A stretch of 64,000 bases of DNA, taken from the NCBI GenBank assembly GCA_965226695.1, contig OZ245405.1, forward strand, positions 2,666,001-2,730,000. The letters run 5' to 3'. Positions 17,052-25,877 of the stretch are shown here, piece by piece. Source of the DNA: CATOSD01 sp965226695. GTDB lineage: Bacteria > Chloroflexota > Dehalococcoidia > Lucifugimonadales > CATOSD01. Both the position numbers and the translations under genes were made by a program. Each line of letters begins with the position of its first letter. Position 1 is the first letter of the stretch. The notes beneath the pieces are model-generated. The model ran no database searches. It saw nothing but the letters and a program-made list of their open reading frames with translations, and was not told where the DNA came from.

Positions 17052-17185
17052 CTGGATGTCCTCCTGTGGTGCGTGTTCCTCACGTGGGTGCCGCCTTCGC
17101 CCCGGTCCGCCCTCAGGCCCGCCCGGGGCGGTCGTCCCGTGCAGGACGCGGTTCCGGCGGCGCGGGGCCGGCAGGGCAGGGCGGG

Positions 17186-18094
17186 TCACCTCGCGCGGGG
17201 GTGCGCCATGTCGTACTCTTCTCTGACGTGCTCGCTCGTGAGGTGCGTGTAGACCTGCGTCGTGGAGATGCTTGCGTGGCCCAGCAGCTCCTGGACGTGG
17301 CGCAGAGGCGCGCCGCCCTGAAGCAGGTGCGTGGCGAAGCTGTGGCGCAGCGAGTGAGGCGTTATCCTCGTGGTTATGCCCGCGCGCTTCGCGTGGCCCT
17401 TCAGGATGAGCCAGAAGCCCTGGCGGGTGAGCCTGTCACCGCGCCGGTTCAGGAACAGAGCTCTCCCGGACTTCTCGCGTTCCAGGACGGGCCGCGTCTC
17501 CTCCACGTATTCGGCCACCGAGTCTGCCGCCCTCCGGTGAATGGGAATCACGCGCTCCTTGCCGCCCTTGCCAAAGCACCGAACGGACTGCTCCTCGAGG
17601 TCCACGTCGTCCGTGTCCAGCGACACGAGCTCGCTGACTCGCATTCCGCTGGCGTAGAGCAGCTCCAGCATCGAATGGTCCCGCTTCGCCTCGGGCGAGT
17701 CGGTATTGGATGCCTCTTCCAGCAGGCGGGCGACGTCCTCGACGGCCAGCGTCTCCGGCAGAGACCTGCCCACGCGCGGCGTGCTCAGATTTCCGGTAGG
17801 ATCGGCCTCGATCACGCCCTCGTCGTTCAAAAACGAAAACAGCGACTTTAGCGAGGCGACCTTGCGGGCGCGCGTCGTGTCGGAGTATTCGAGCTCGATC
17901 AGCCGTTCGACGTATGCCGCGACCGCGGCCTCGTCGACCTGCCGCCACTCCGCGACCGGCGCGCCCCGGAAGCGGGGCTCGTCCAGAAAGTCCAGGAACT
18001 GCCTGAAGTCGCTGCGGTACGCGGCCTGCGTGTTTGGTGAGACGCCACGCTCTACGGTCATGTAGTTGAGGAACGCTTCGACCTTGTCTCTCAT
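17186..18094 (-). CDS. xerD: Tyrosine recombinase XerC/XerD
   Basis: The 302-residue protein has the N-terminal SAM-like core-binding domain (FLNYMTVERGVSPNTQAAYR) and the catalytic domain. Catalytic residues visible are Arg in ASGMRVSELVSL, Lys in GKGGKERVIPI, His-x-x-Arg in HSLRHSFATHLL, His in LLGHASISTTQ and Tyr in TTQVYTHL. Length and motifs fit chromosomal XerC/D, which resolves chromosome dimers at dif. No dif-like site or integron context is seen nearby. The C versus D choice is not firm. Confidence 0.93.
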   Translation of the reverse strand: MRDKVEAFLNYMTVERGVSPNTQAAYRSDFRQFLDFLDEPRFRGAPVAEWRQVDEAAVAAYVERLIELEYSDTTRARKVASLKSLFSFLNDEGVIEADPTGNLSTPRVGRSLPETLAVEDVARLLEEASNTDSPEAKRDHSMLELLYASGMRVSELVSLDTDDVDLEEQSVRCFGKGGKERVIPIHRRAADSVAEYVEETRPVLEREKSGRALFLNRRGDRLTRQGFWLILKGHAKRAGITTRITPHSLRHSFATHLLQGGAPLRHVQELLGHASISTTQVYTHLTSEHVREEYDMAHPRAR

Positions 18095-18242
18095 TCTCTT
18101 TCGCTGTCTGGGTAACGGCTATCCCTCCGGTTGGGGCCGGCCGGCGCTGTGCGCCCCATTTTAGCACAGAGGGCGTTGGGGGCGTGTGGCCACGTCTCCC
18201 GGTCTTGGCCTCGCCCGCGGGCGGCCGGGCGGCGCGGACGCC

Positions 18243-18271
18243 TTGACACAGGCGCTTAGCGAACTTAGATT
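18243..18271 (+). promoter_or_regulatory. Sigma-70-type promoter for lgt
   Basis: A consensus TTGACA (-35) is separated by 17 bases from TAGATT (-10). The lgt start codon lies 34 bases beyond the -10 box, so the leader is short. Confidence 0.75.
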
Positions 18272-18305
18272 AGGACGACTGGCAATTTGGTCGGAGTAAC
18301 ATTGC

Positions 18306-19166
18306 ATGGTAGAAATCGGAATAGGCCCAAACCTCCTGAGCTTTGGCACCTTCGTGGTGAGCTGGCACGGCTTCTTCAGCTTCATCGCGGTGGCCGCGGC
18401 CGTGTTCCTCGTTGGCAGATGGGCGCCGATCAAGGGGATAGACCCCGATGACATCTATTCGATAGCCATCTTCGCCATAATCGGCGGAATAATTGGCGCG
18501 CGTGCGGTGCACGTTATCGACCACTGGGACTTTTACCAGCAGAACCCGGCCGACGTGCTCGCCATCTGGGCGGGAGGCATCGGCCTCTGGGGCGGCATAC
18601 TGGGAGGCTTCATAGGCGGCGCGGGCTACGCGCTCATTGTCAAGCAACCCGTGGGAGTAATCGCGGACCTGACGGCCCCGGCGCTGCTGTTCGTGCAGAC
18701 CATCGGCAGGCTGGGCGACATAGTGAACGGCGAGCATTGCGCGCGGGCGACCAACTTCATCTTCGGCTTCATGTGGACGAACCCTGTAAGTGACGCAAGG
18801 AACTGCGGCGCGGAGGGCGTGGGAGTCTCAGTACAGCCGGTTATCGCCTACGAAATGATCTGGAACATGCTCGCGCTTCTGGTGATCTGGAAGCTGAGAG
18901 GCAGGCTGCGGCCCGACGGCATGCTCTTCGTGCTTTACTTGGCTCTCTATTCCATCGGTCGCTTCATGATCTCGTTCGCCCGCACCGACAAGGTCTGGGC
19001 GCTGGGGATGCAGGAAGCGCACTTCATCGCGCTGTTCGTGCTGGCCATAACGGTGCCGATTCTGGCGGTGAAGGCGAGGTACACGCCGCGGGACGAGGCG
19101 TTCGACGAGCCGGCGCCGGCCTACCAGCGCGGCACTCGCGCCGAGAGGCGGCGGCGCGGCAGGTAG
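18306..19166 (+). CDS. lgt: Prolipoprotein diacylglyceryl transferase
   Basis: The 286-residue polytopic membrane protein shows Lgt landmarks: the early HGFFSFIA segment, GARAVHVIDHW, IWAGGIGLWGGILGG, and the signature GRLGDIVNGEH (usually GRxGNFxNGE), whose Asn-Gly-Glu is retained. YSIGRFMISFAR follows near the C-terminus. It transfers diacylglyceryl from phosphatidylglycerol to the lipobox cysteine of prolipoproteins. A lipobox is present in this window in a DUF3105 protein. A consensus promoter lies upstream. Confidence 0.95.
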   Translation: MVEIGIGPNLLSFGTFVVSWHGFFSFIAVAAAVFLVGRWAPIKGIDPDDIYSIAIFAIIGGIIGARAVHVIDHWDFYQQNPADVLAIWAGGIGLWGGILGGFIGGAGYALIVKQPVGVIADLTAPALLFVQTIGRLGDIVNGEHCARATNFIFGFMWTNPVSDARNCGAEGVGVSVQPVIAYEMIWNMLALLVIWKLRGRLRPDGMLFVLYLALYSIGRFMISFARTDKVWALGMQEAHFIALFVLAITVPILAVKARYTPRDEAFDEPAPAYQRGTRAERRRRGR

Positions 19167-19180
19167 TGCGGCTTCGCGGG

Positions 19181-20869
19181 CTACTCGGCCGGACGCATGT
19201 CCAGCACGTTAAGCTGGATCTTTGGCCTGTAGCCCCACGTGTCCAGCTCGGGACGGTACACCAGGTCCAGGCCGCGCCACACGCTGTCCAGCATTTCCCC
19301 TTGTCCGAACGCGATGGCGTCCAGCGTCACACCGCCTTGCTCCAGCAGCATCTTCAGGTGCCGGCCTCCGCTTCCCACACGCCGTGCCTCTACCGCCCTC
19401 GCGCCGCGTGTGAGCAGCACGGGTGCGGGGTTGCCGGCGCCGAACGGCGAGAGCGAACGTATGAACTCGAAGCCGTCGCCGGTCGCATCTTCGAAACCCG
19501 ACTCGCAGTCCACTTCGATGGTCGGGGCCAGGTCGAGGCCGTCCAGCCGCACGCGGGCGCGCTCCGTCAGGCTCGCCTCGAGCGCGCCGAGCTGGGACGT
19601 GGCGATGGTGAAGCCCGCCGCCTGGGGGTGACCGCCGAACTTGACGAACGGCGCGCCGCTCTCTGCCAGCGCGGACACGACGTCGAACTCGGAGATGCTT
19701 CGCGCGCTCGCGCGGCTGACTTCACGGCCGACCGATACGGCTACGGCCGGGCGGTAATGTTGGTCGGCCAGCCTGCCCGCAATCAGCCCCAGCACGCCGG
19801 GAATCCAGGCTTCGTTCGCGACCCAGATCAGGTGGGGCGGGTCTTCGACGTCGCTTCGGTCCGCCACCTGGCGGCGTGCCGCGCGCATGGCCGACTCCGT
19901 GATGCTTCGACGCTCCGTATTCATCTCGTCGAGCTGCCGCGCAACGTGCCTCGCCCTGAGCGGGCTTGGGGCCGTGAGCAGGGCAAGGCTGACGTCGGCG
20001 TGGGCAATGCGCCCGGCCGAATTGATTCGGGGGATGAGGCCGAAGGAGAGGGACTGGCTGTCGATGCTGCCGAGCCGGATGTCGGCGGCCTCGGCCAACG
20101 CTCTTATTCCTGGGTTGGCCGTCGCGTTTATGCGCTTGATGCCCTGCTTCACGATGTAGCGGTTCTCGCCCTGGAGCGGCCCTACGTCCGCCACGGTGCC
20201 GAGCGCGGCGAGCTCCAGCAGGTGTTTCGGGTACGGCCGGCCCAGCCGCCGGTAGAGCGCCTCGGCCAGCTTTAGCGCCGTGCCTGCTCCCGTCAGCCCG
20301 TCGAAGGGATAGCGCGAGTCCGCGCGACGGCAGTTGATCACTGCGCGCGCGTTCGGCATCCCCGTGGTCATGGTGTGGTGATCAGTGACGATGGTATCCA
20401 CACCCAGCGAAGACGCAAGGTCAATCTCCTCCACCGACGTCGCGCCGCAGTCGACGGTGATCAGCAGCGTAACGGATTTTCCCGCCAGCTCGCGAACGGC
20501 GTCCGGGTTCAGGCCGTGGCCCTCCGCCGCGCGGTCGGGGATGTAGGTGTGCACCTGCCCACCAAGCTCGCGCAGGGCGATGGCGAGCAACGCGGTGCCG
20601 GTGACGCCGTCGGCGTCGAAGTCGCCGAATATGCCAATCGTCTCGCCGGACCCGAGAGCCGCCGCCAGCCGCTCGACGCCCTCGGCCATGTCGGGCAGGA
20701 GCTCCGGGTCGTTCCACTCGGACGCGCCGGAGCCGGTGAACGCCTCGGCCTCCTCGCGGCTCCGCACGCCCCGGTTGTAGAACATCCTCGCCTGGAAGGG
20801 CTGCAGCCCCAACTCGTCGGCGAACCCGCTGGGTGGCGGCGGCTTGACCCGCCATCGCATTCGCGCCAT
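19181..20869 (-). CDS. recJ: Single-stranded-DNA-specific exonuclease RecJ
   Basis: The 562-residue product has DHH-family motifs: IFGDFDADGVTGTALL (motif I), LLITVDCGATS, TIVTDHHTMT (DHH), and the DHHA1 part with FVKFGGHPQAAGFTI. An OB-fold region follows (PFGAGNPAPVLLTRG). RecJ degrades 5'-ended ssDNA in recombination and mismatch repair, using Mn/Mg held by the Asp/His clusters. The frame is open into fabF; ATG 20869, 11 bases after the fabF stop, was taken because sequence resembling RecJ N-termini begins there. Confidence 0.93.
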   Translation of the reverse strand: MARMRWRVKPPPPSGFADELGLQPFQARMFYNRGVRSREEAEAFTGSGASEWNDPELLPDMAEGVERLAAALGSGETIGIFGDFDADGVTGTALLAIALRELGGQVHTYIPDRAAEGHGLNPDAVRELAGKSVTLLITVDCGATSVEEIDLASSLGVDTIVTDHHTMTTGMPNARAVINCRRADSRYPFDGLTGAGTALKLAEALYRRLGRPYPKHLLELAALGTVADVGPLQGENRYIVKQGIKRINATANPGIRALAEAADIRLGSIDSQSLSFGLIPRINSAGRIAHADVSLALLTAPSPLRARHVARQLDEMNTERRSITESAMRAARRQVADRSDVEDPPHLIWVANEAWIPGVLGLIAGRLADQHYRPAVAVSVGREVSRASARSISEFDVVSALAESGAPFVKFGGHPQAAGFTIATSQLGALEASLTERARVRLDGLDLAPTIEVDCESGFEDATGDGFEFIRSLSPFGAGNPAPVLLTRGARAVEARRVGSGGRHLKMLLEQGGVTLDAIAFGQGEMLDSVWRGLDLVYRPELDTWGYRPKIQLNVLDMRPAE

Positions 20870-20880
20870 GCCAGGCAAGT

Positions 20881-22119
20881 CTACTCTACCGACCGGAAGA
20901 CGAGGGAAGAGTTGTGCCCGCCGAACCCGAATGAGTTGCTCATCGCGGTCCTGATGCGGCCCCTGCGCGGTATGTGCGGAGTGTAGTCGAGGTCGCAGTC
21001 CATGTCGGGGTTTTCCAGGTTGATGGTAGGGGGCACTATCCAATTGGTGATGGCAAGGACGCACACGCCCGCCTCAAGGGCGCCGCTCGCGCCCAGCAGA
21101 TGGCCCGTCATGGACTTTGTGGAACTGATGGGAATCTTGTACGCCTCCTCGCCGAAGACGGACTTGGTCGCGAGCGTCTCGAACTTGTCGTTTAGCGGCG
21201 TGGATGTGCCGTGGGCGTTGATGTAGTCGATCTCGTGGGGCTGGAGACCCGCCTTGTTCAGCGCAATCTTCATCGCGCGGGCGCCTCCCTCTCCACCGGG
21301 GGCCGGCTGCGTGATGTGATGAGCGTCGGCGGTCGCGCCGTAGCCCACCAGCTCGGCTATCGGCGCCGCTCCGCGCCGCTCCGCGCTCTCCATGCTCTCC
21401 AGCACCAGCACAGCCGCGCCCTCGCCCATCACGAAGCCGTCGCGGGTGGCGTCGAAGGGGCGGGACGCCTTCTGAGGGTAGTCGTTCTGCGTGGAGAGGG
21501 CATGGCAGGCGTTGAATCCGGCTACGCCGATGGGGCAAATGCTCGCCTCCGCGCCGCCCGCGAGTGCGGCATCCACGTCGCCGCGCCGGATGGCCTCGTA
21601 GGCAAGGCCAATGCTGTCTCCACTGCTGGAGCAGGCGGAAACGGCGGCGTAGTTGGGCCCTTTCGCGCCGAGCAGCATTGAAACCTGCCCAGAGGCCATG
21701 TCCGGCAGCATCATCGGCACCAGGAAGGGGCTGACCCGCTTCGGGCCGCGCGAGTCCAGCACACCAACCTGCTCGGAGAGGGTGATTATGCCGCCTATGC
21801 CGCTGGTTATCATTACGGAGACGCGCTCGCAGTTGTCCGGCTCGATCTTCATGCCGGACTGTTCCAGCGCCTCCAGCGCCGCACCGACGGCAAGCTGAAC
21901 GAACCGGTCCATGCGCCGGGCCTCCTTGCGGCCCACCAGCGTAGTCACGTCGTAGTCTTTCACCTCGGCGGCTATGGTGGTCTCGAAGCCGTCAGAGTCG
22001 AATGCGGTGATGTGGTCGATGCCGGACTTGCCGGCCACCAGGCTCTTCCAGGTCGATACCGCGTCCAGGCCGACGGGACTTACTATCCCAATGCCGGTTA
22101 CGACAACTCTATTGCTCAT
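20881..22119 (-). CDS. fabF: Beta-ketoacyl-ACP synthase II
   Basis: The 412-residue condensing enzyme starts RVVVTGIGIVSPVGLDAVSTW. The Cys-His-His triad is in AVSACSSSGDSIG, NAHGTSTPLND and STKSMTGHLLGAS. The cysteine loop differs from the usual STACATG but keeps the cysteine. It elongates acyl-ACP with malonyl-ACP in type II fatty acid synthesis. GGAGATG precedes the start, and its first codons overlap the end of the upstream hypothetical gene. No other fab genes are adjacent. Confidence 0.93.
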   Translation of the reverse strand: MSNRVVVTGIGIVSPVGLDAVSTWKSLVAGKSGIDHITAFDSDGFETTIAAEVKDYDVTTLVGRKEARRMDRFVQLAVGAALEALEQSGMKIEPDNCERVSVMITSGIGGIITLSEQVGVLDSRGPKRVSPFLVPMMLPDMASGQVSMLLGAKGPNYAAVSACSSSGDSIGLAYEAIRRGDVDAALAGGAEASICPIGVAGFNACHALSTQNDYPQKASRPFDATRDGFVMGEGAAVLVLESMESAERRGAAPIAELVGYGATADAHHITQPAPGGEGGARAMKIALNKAGLQPHEIDYINAHGTSTPLNDKFETLATKSVFGEEAYKIPISSTKSMTGHLLGASGALEAGVCVLAITNWIVPPTINLENPDMDCDLDYTPHIPRRGRIRTAMSNSFGFGGHNSSLVFRSVE

Positions 22120-22643
22120 AGTCGGGCATCTCCAGGGCCTCCCGGTTCAGCGAACGTTGCCTCGGCAACGTAGGCGTCAACGAGGCCGTCTTTCAACTCT
22201 AATTCGCTGATCGGGTGCGGTAGGTTGGTCGTCTGGTTGGAGCGCATGGCGTGGACGTTGGCATCGTAGAACTGCGTTCGAGGCTCGACCGCAAGATTCA
22301 CCATAACGCCGCGGCCGTCGTTCCACTGCAGCAGCCAGGAACACTCGAAGAACACCGCCTCCTCTTCGAAGTCCGCGGGCCGCATCGACGCGCCCCGCGT
22401 GGTGTCCAGCTCCCCGGCCTTGCCCAGCAACTCCCGGTTCATCTCGTCCAGCAGGGAACAGGCCAGGGCGTCCAGGCGGTCTGCCTCGACCCATAGCTCG
22501 CGCACGGCCAAGGCGTCCGACGGGGAGGTCGGCAGGCTCTGGCCGACGCGCCCGACGAAGTCGACCGCCTCAGCGTGATACTGCGCCAGCCTCCTGGCGC
22601 GCTCTATCCAAGTAAGTCCGTTTCCAAAGCCAGCCTCTGGCAA
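22116..22643 (-). CDS. Hypothetical protein upstream of fabF
   Basis: I do not recognise a family. The product is soluble and acidic, about 175 residues, with a helical first half (ERARRLAQYHAEAVDFVGRV) and a strand-rich second half (EEAVFFECSWLLQWNDGRG, VMVNLAVEPRTQFYDANVH). A TTG start at 22643 is proposed because AGGAG sits eight bases before it; the frame stays open to 22730, with an ATG at 22691 lacking a ribosome site. It overlaps the fabF start by four bases, which implies translational coupling. The mtaB gene diverges from it. Confidence 0.6.
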   Translation of the reverse strand: MPEAGFGNGLTWIERARRLAQYHAEAVDFVGRVGQSLPTSPSDALAVRELWVEADRLDALACSLLDEMNRELLGKAGELDTTRGASMRPADFEEEAVFFECSWLLQWNDGRGVMVNLAVEPRTQFYDANVHAMRSNQTTNLPHPISELELKDGLVDAYVAEATFAEPGGPGDARL

Positions 22644-22705
22644 TACAACTCCTAGGCTGCCGGCAGCGCGGCATTCACAGGGTATAGGCATCGAGCCACG
22701 GTTCG

Positions 22706-22735
22706 TTGACGCCGTTAGAGAGCCATCCATATAAT
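22706..22735 (+). promoter_or_regulatory. Sigma-70-type promoter for mtaB
   Basis: TTGACG and TATAAT are separated by 18 bases. Transcription would begin about 10 bases before the ATG at 22751, giving a very short leader. This argues against any earlier start for the gene. Confidence 0.7.
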
Positions 22736-22750
22736 ACCACAGGCTCGACT

Positions 22751-24118
22751 ATGGATATTCTCGCCTTTTCCGACACCCAAGTACTACCGCTCACGGCGGG
22801 TCAACGCCCGCCCAGCGTGTCTATCGAGACGCACGGCTGCAAGCTCAACCAGGCCGACTCGAACGTGCTGGCCAGGGAGTTCGCGCAGGCGGGCTTCCGG
22901 ATAGTCGCGAACGACGAACCCTCCGACGTGTACGTCGTCAACTCGTGCACGGTTACGCACGTCGCCGACCGCAAGGCGCGCCATTCGCTGCGGGCGGCGA
23001 GGCGACGCAACCCCGGCGCGACCATCGTCGCGACCGGATGCTACGCCCAGCGCGCCCCAGGCGACCTGCGGGGGCTGGAAGAGGTGGACATGGTGGCGGG
23101 CAACACGGCCAAGTCCGTCCTCGTGCGCCAGGTGGTCGAGCGGATGGGAGGCGCCACCCAGCCGTGCGCCGTGGGGGACGACGTGGACCTGGCACTGAGC
23201 CCCAGGGCGGTCCGCACGAGGGCGATGGTGAAGATCCAGGAGGGGTGCGACCAGGTCTGCGCCTACTGTATCGTGCCCAGGGTGCGGGGCAGGGAGCGCA
23301 GCATCCCGGCGGGGGAGATCGTGGCTGAGGTTCACCGCAATCTCGAGCGCGGCCACAAGGAGATCGTCCTCACCGGCACGCAGCTTGGCTCCTACGGCTT
23401 CGACCTGGAAGGGGAGACACTGGCGGGCCTTCTGCGGCGGGTACTCCGCGAAACGGACGCCAGCCGGCTGCGGCTGTCATCGCTGCAGCCTCAGGACATC
23501 GACGCCGAGCTGCTCGATCTGTGGGCGGACCCCCGACTTTGCCCGCATTTCCACCTGCCACTCCAGAGCGGAAGCGACCCGGTGCTCCACCGGATGCGGC
23601 GGCGCTACAACGCCGAACGCTACGCGGACGCCGTGGAAAGGATTCGCGCGGCTGTGCCAGCCGTTTCGGTCACGGCGGACGTCATCGTGGGCTTCCCCGG
23701 CGAGGACGAAACGGACTTCGAGGCGAGCTACGCACTCTGCGAGAGCCTGGCGTTCGCGGACGTGCACGTGTTCCCGTACTCCGTACGGCCGGGCACCAGC
23801 GCCGCCCACTTCGACGGGCTCATAGACCCGCGTGTGAAGGCGGCCCGCGTCGGGCGTCTACTATCGCTCGCCAAGAGGCAGTTCGCCGACTTCCGGCGCG
23901 CCGCGCGCGGCCAGGTCAGGCCGGTGCTCTGGGAGGAGCGCAGGGCGGTCGGCGAGACGGCAACGTGGTATGGGCTGACCGACAACTACCTGAGGGCAAC
24001 CGTCTCGAGCCCCCGCAACCTGGCAAACGTCATCACGCCCGCGCGGCTTGGCGAACTGTCGGACGACGGGACCATCTCCGTTGAGATAGCGCGCGCCACC
24101 GCCGCCGCGGGCCACTGA
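22751..24118 (+). CDS. mtaB: tRNA t6A37 methylthiotransferase MtaB
   Basis: The 455-residue product has the N-terminal UPF0004 domain with three cysteines (ETHGCKLNQADS, VVNSCTVTH, ATGCYAQR). The radical SAM domain follows, with C-x3-C-x2-C in EGCDQVCAYCIVPRVRGRERS, then a TRAM-like C-terminus. The GCKxNQ start and the IVPRVRGRERS signature fit MtaB better than MiaB or RimO. It adds a methylthio group to t6A at position 37 of ANN-decoding tRNAs, using two 4Fe-4S clusters. The start is fixed by the promoter at 22706-22735. Confidence 0.9.
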   Translation: MDILAFSDTQVLPLTAGQRPPSVSIETHGCKLNQADSNVLAREFAQAGFRIVANDEPSDVYVVNSCTVTHVADRKARHSLRAARRRNPGATIVATGCYAQRAPGDLRGLEEVDMVAGNTAKSVLVRQVVERMGGATQPCAVGDDVDLALSPRAVRTRAMVKIQEGCDQVCAYCIVPRVRGRERSIPAGEIVAEVHRNLERGHKEIVLTGTQLGSYGFDLEGETLAGLLRRVLRETDASRLRLSSLQPQDIDAELLDLWADPRLCPHFHLPLQSGSDPVLHRMRRRYNAERYADAVERIRAAVPAVSVTADVIVGFPGEDETDFEASYALCESLAFADVHVFPYSVRPGTSAAHFDGLIDPRVKAARVGRLLSLAKRQFADFRRAARGQVRPVLWEERRAVGETATWYGLTDNYLRATVSSPRNLANVITPARLGELSDDGTISVEIARATAAAGH

Positions 24119-24197
24119 CGAAGCCCCGCTAGCGCCTACCACTGCCCGGCGGTCGGCGGCGGCGCTGCGCGCGCCGCCCCCCTCGCCGCGGAATCGG

Positions 24198-25034
24198 CTA
24201 CATCACCACTGGCAACAGTTGCGGCCTGCCGTGCCGCTCCTCCACGTATCCTGCGCGATGATCGTTCCCGTGCCCGAAGGCGACTACCCAGCCGCCTCCC
24301 ATGATCATGTTCAGCAGCTCCCGCTTCTGGACCAGCGTCTCGTTGGGATGTTCGTCGATCGCCGGAATGTAGGGGAGGGGAAGATGGTAGGGCGTCGGTA
24401 TGAGGTCGCTGGCGTATACTACGCGCTCGCCCCCACGCTGTATCAGCACTATCTGGTGCCCGGTAGACGGCCCGCTCGTCGCCCTCACCGTGATGCCGGG
24501 AATGATCTCTTGGTCGTCGTCGATTAGGTCCAGCACGCCCTTTTCGAAGAGGGGAAGAAAGTCGTCGGCATAAATGTGAGGCGCCACCCGCTCGTTGGGG
24601 TTGTTGGCATCCTCCCAGCACGCCCGCTGCACCAGGTATCGCGCCTTGGGGAATGTGGGAATGGCGTTGCCGCTGCGGTCCAACTTGGTGCACCCGCCCG
24701 CGTGCTCGAACGTCAGGTGGGACAGGATCACGATGTCGATGTCGCGCGCCGTCAGGCCTACCTCTCGAAGGCCCTTCAGCAGCTTGTTCCCGTTAAGACT
24801 GTACAGGTCCTTGAACCTCTCAGCCCGCTTCGCCCCCGCCCCGGTGTCTACCAGAATGTTGCTCTCCGGTGTGCGTATGAGGAGGCAGTTCAGCGCGAGC
24901 CGGACGCGGTTTCTCCTGTCGGGCTTCACGTGCTGCTCCCAAGTTGACTTTGGCACCTGGCCGAAGACGGAGCCCCCGTCCAACAGGTAGGTGCCATCGC
25001 TTATCACGTTGATAGAAGTCGTACCTAGTTCCAC
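24198..25034 (-). CDS. MBL-fold protein with altered metal-binding motifs
   Basis: The 278-residue product follows the lactonase-like MBL family: NCLLIRTPESNILVDTGAG, ILSHLTFEHAGGCT, YASDLIPTPYHLPLPYIPA. The key HxHxDH motif reads H-L-T-F-E-H, so the second His is Thr and the Asp is Glu. The next ligand segment reads SGPSTGHQ where relatives have a PGHTPGHQ-like motif, so that His is also lost. The bridging Asp (ASDLIPT) and a late His (AFGHGND) remain. Hydrolytic activity is doubtful. A GTG start at 25034 is preferred because GGAGG lies seven bases upstream. Confidence 0.75.
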   Translation of the reverse strand: MELGTTSINVISDGTYLLDGGSVFGQVPKSTWEQHVKPDRRNRVRLALNCLLIRTPESNILVDTGAGAKRAERFKDLYSLNGNKLLKGLREVGLTARDIDIVILSHLTFEHAGGCTKLDRSGNAIPTFPKARYLVQRACWEDANNPNERVAPHIYADDFLPLFEKGVLDLIDDDQEIIPGITVRATSGPSTGHQIVLIQRGGERVVYASDLIPTPYHLPLPYIPAIDEHPNETLVQKRELLNMIMGGGWVVAFGHGNDHRAGYVEERHGRPQLLPVVM

Positions 25035-25877
25035 CCCTAAACCTCCGTTGCCCTGGTTGGCTGCCGCTCGCGTGCCTGGAGCCGGATTGGATGACGCCAC
25101 TGGCTACGCCGAGGGCTTTCGTCAAGTAAGTAAGGTGCTGCCGTTCAGCGATTTCGCCGTGCCGGCTCGGTCCAGGAACAGCGGCGCGGGCGGGGCGGAC
25201 GGCGAGACTGCCCCAAAAAAACAGGCCGCGCGAGTATCTAAAGGCTAAGGATGAGCGAGCCGGACGAAGTGAGGAGTCTCCGCTCGGGGCGAGCAGATGG
25301 CCGCAGAAGCCTGAGCTTGTGTAGCCAATGCGCGGGCAATGCCACGGAAAGCCGGACGCGTCGCCGAGCCGATTTGACGTTTTGCGGCCGGTGTCCCGTC
25401 ACCCTCCGGTGAGGCCCACGGCCTTTGAGTGTACGGCCCTTTGTATGCCCGTCTCATTCCCGCGAAAGCGAGAATTCAGGGGCGCTTCCGAGGCTGGATG
25501 ATGCCCTCACCCCCTTGCTCGCGAAGCCGGAGAGAGCTGATGCACGTCGATCCGGCGCGAGGCTAGCCAGCCTGGGCTGGTGGGGTGATTTCTCGGTCTG
25601 CTTCCCGCGAAGCCCTCTAGTCTTCGTATGTGAAGTCTAATCCGAATGCTATAACTTGTAAAGCGAAAACTGGGCGTCGTTTGCGCGAGAACACATCAAC
25701 GTGGCGCGACGCATACCGGAAGAATCGGACCTGTCGGGGCCAGGCCGAGAGATGAAAGACAGCCCTCGCATGCCGCCATTTCGCGACGGCAAAGTTCGGG
25801 GCGACTTCCCAACTTCAGGATGGGAAGTCGCCCCGAAGAGGTTGCAATAGCTTAGCGAATGCTGTCCTGGTGGGAGT
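25035..25877. other. Long intergenic region with repeat fragments
   Basis: No convincing gene is seen. At about 25447-25470 there is a dRS3-like sequence (ATTCCCGCGAAAGCG, then AGAATTCAGGGGCG), a motif related to those at 29417-29450, 29714 and 40126. A strong hairpin at 25795-25837 is listed separately. The remainder shows nothing recognisable. Confidence 0.6.
25795..25837 (-). terminator. Strong hairpin downstream of the GSA-aminomutase-like gene
   Basis: A perfect 17-bp inverted repeat (arm TTCGGGGCGACTTCCCA) with a 9-base loop lies 41 bases past the stop of the aminotransferase gene on the minus strand. After the stem the minus strand reads CTTTGCC, so the U-tract is poor. It could end or stabilise the transcript, or be another dispersed palindrome. 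Confidence 0.55.

Noticed and set aside
22706..22750. An upstream start for mtaB at 22706
   Set aside because: This codon falls inside the -35 element of a consensus promoter, so it would not be transcribed.
25795..25837. The 17-bp stem-loop as an integron attC or attachment site
   Set aside because: No integrase, cassette array or core-site motif accompanies it; a terminator or dispersed palindrome is simpler.
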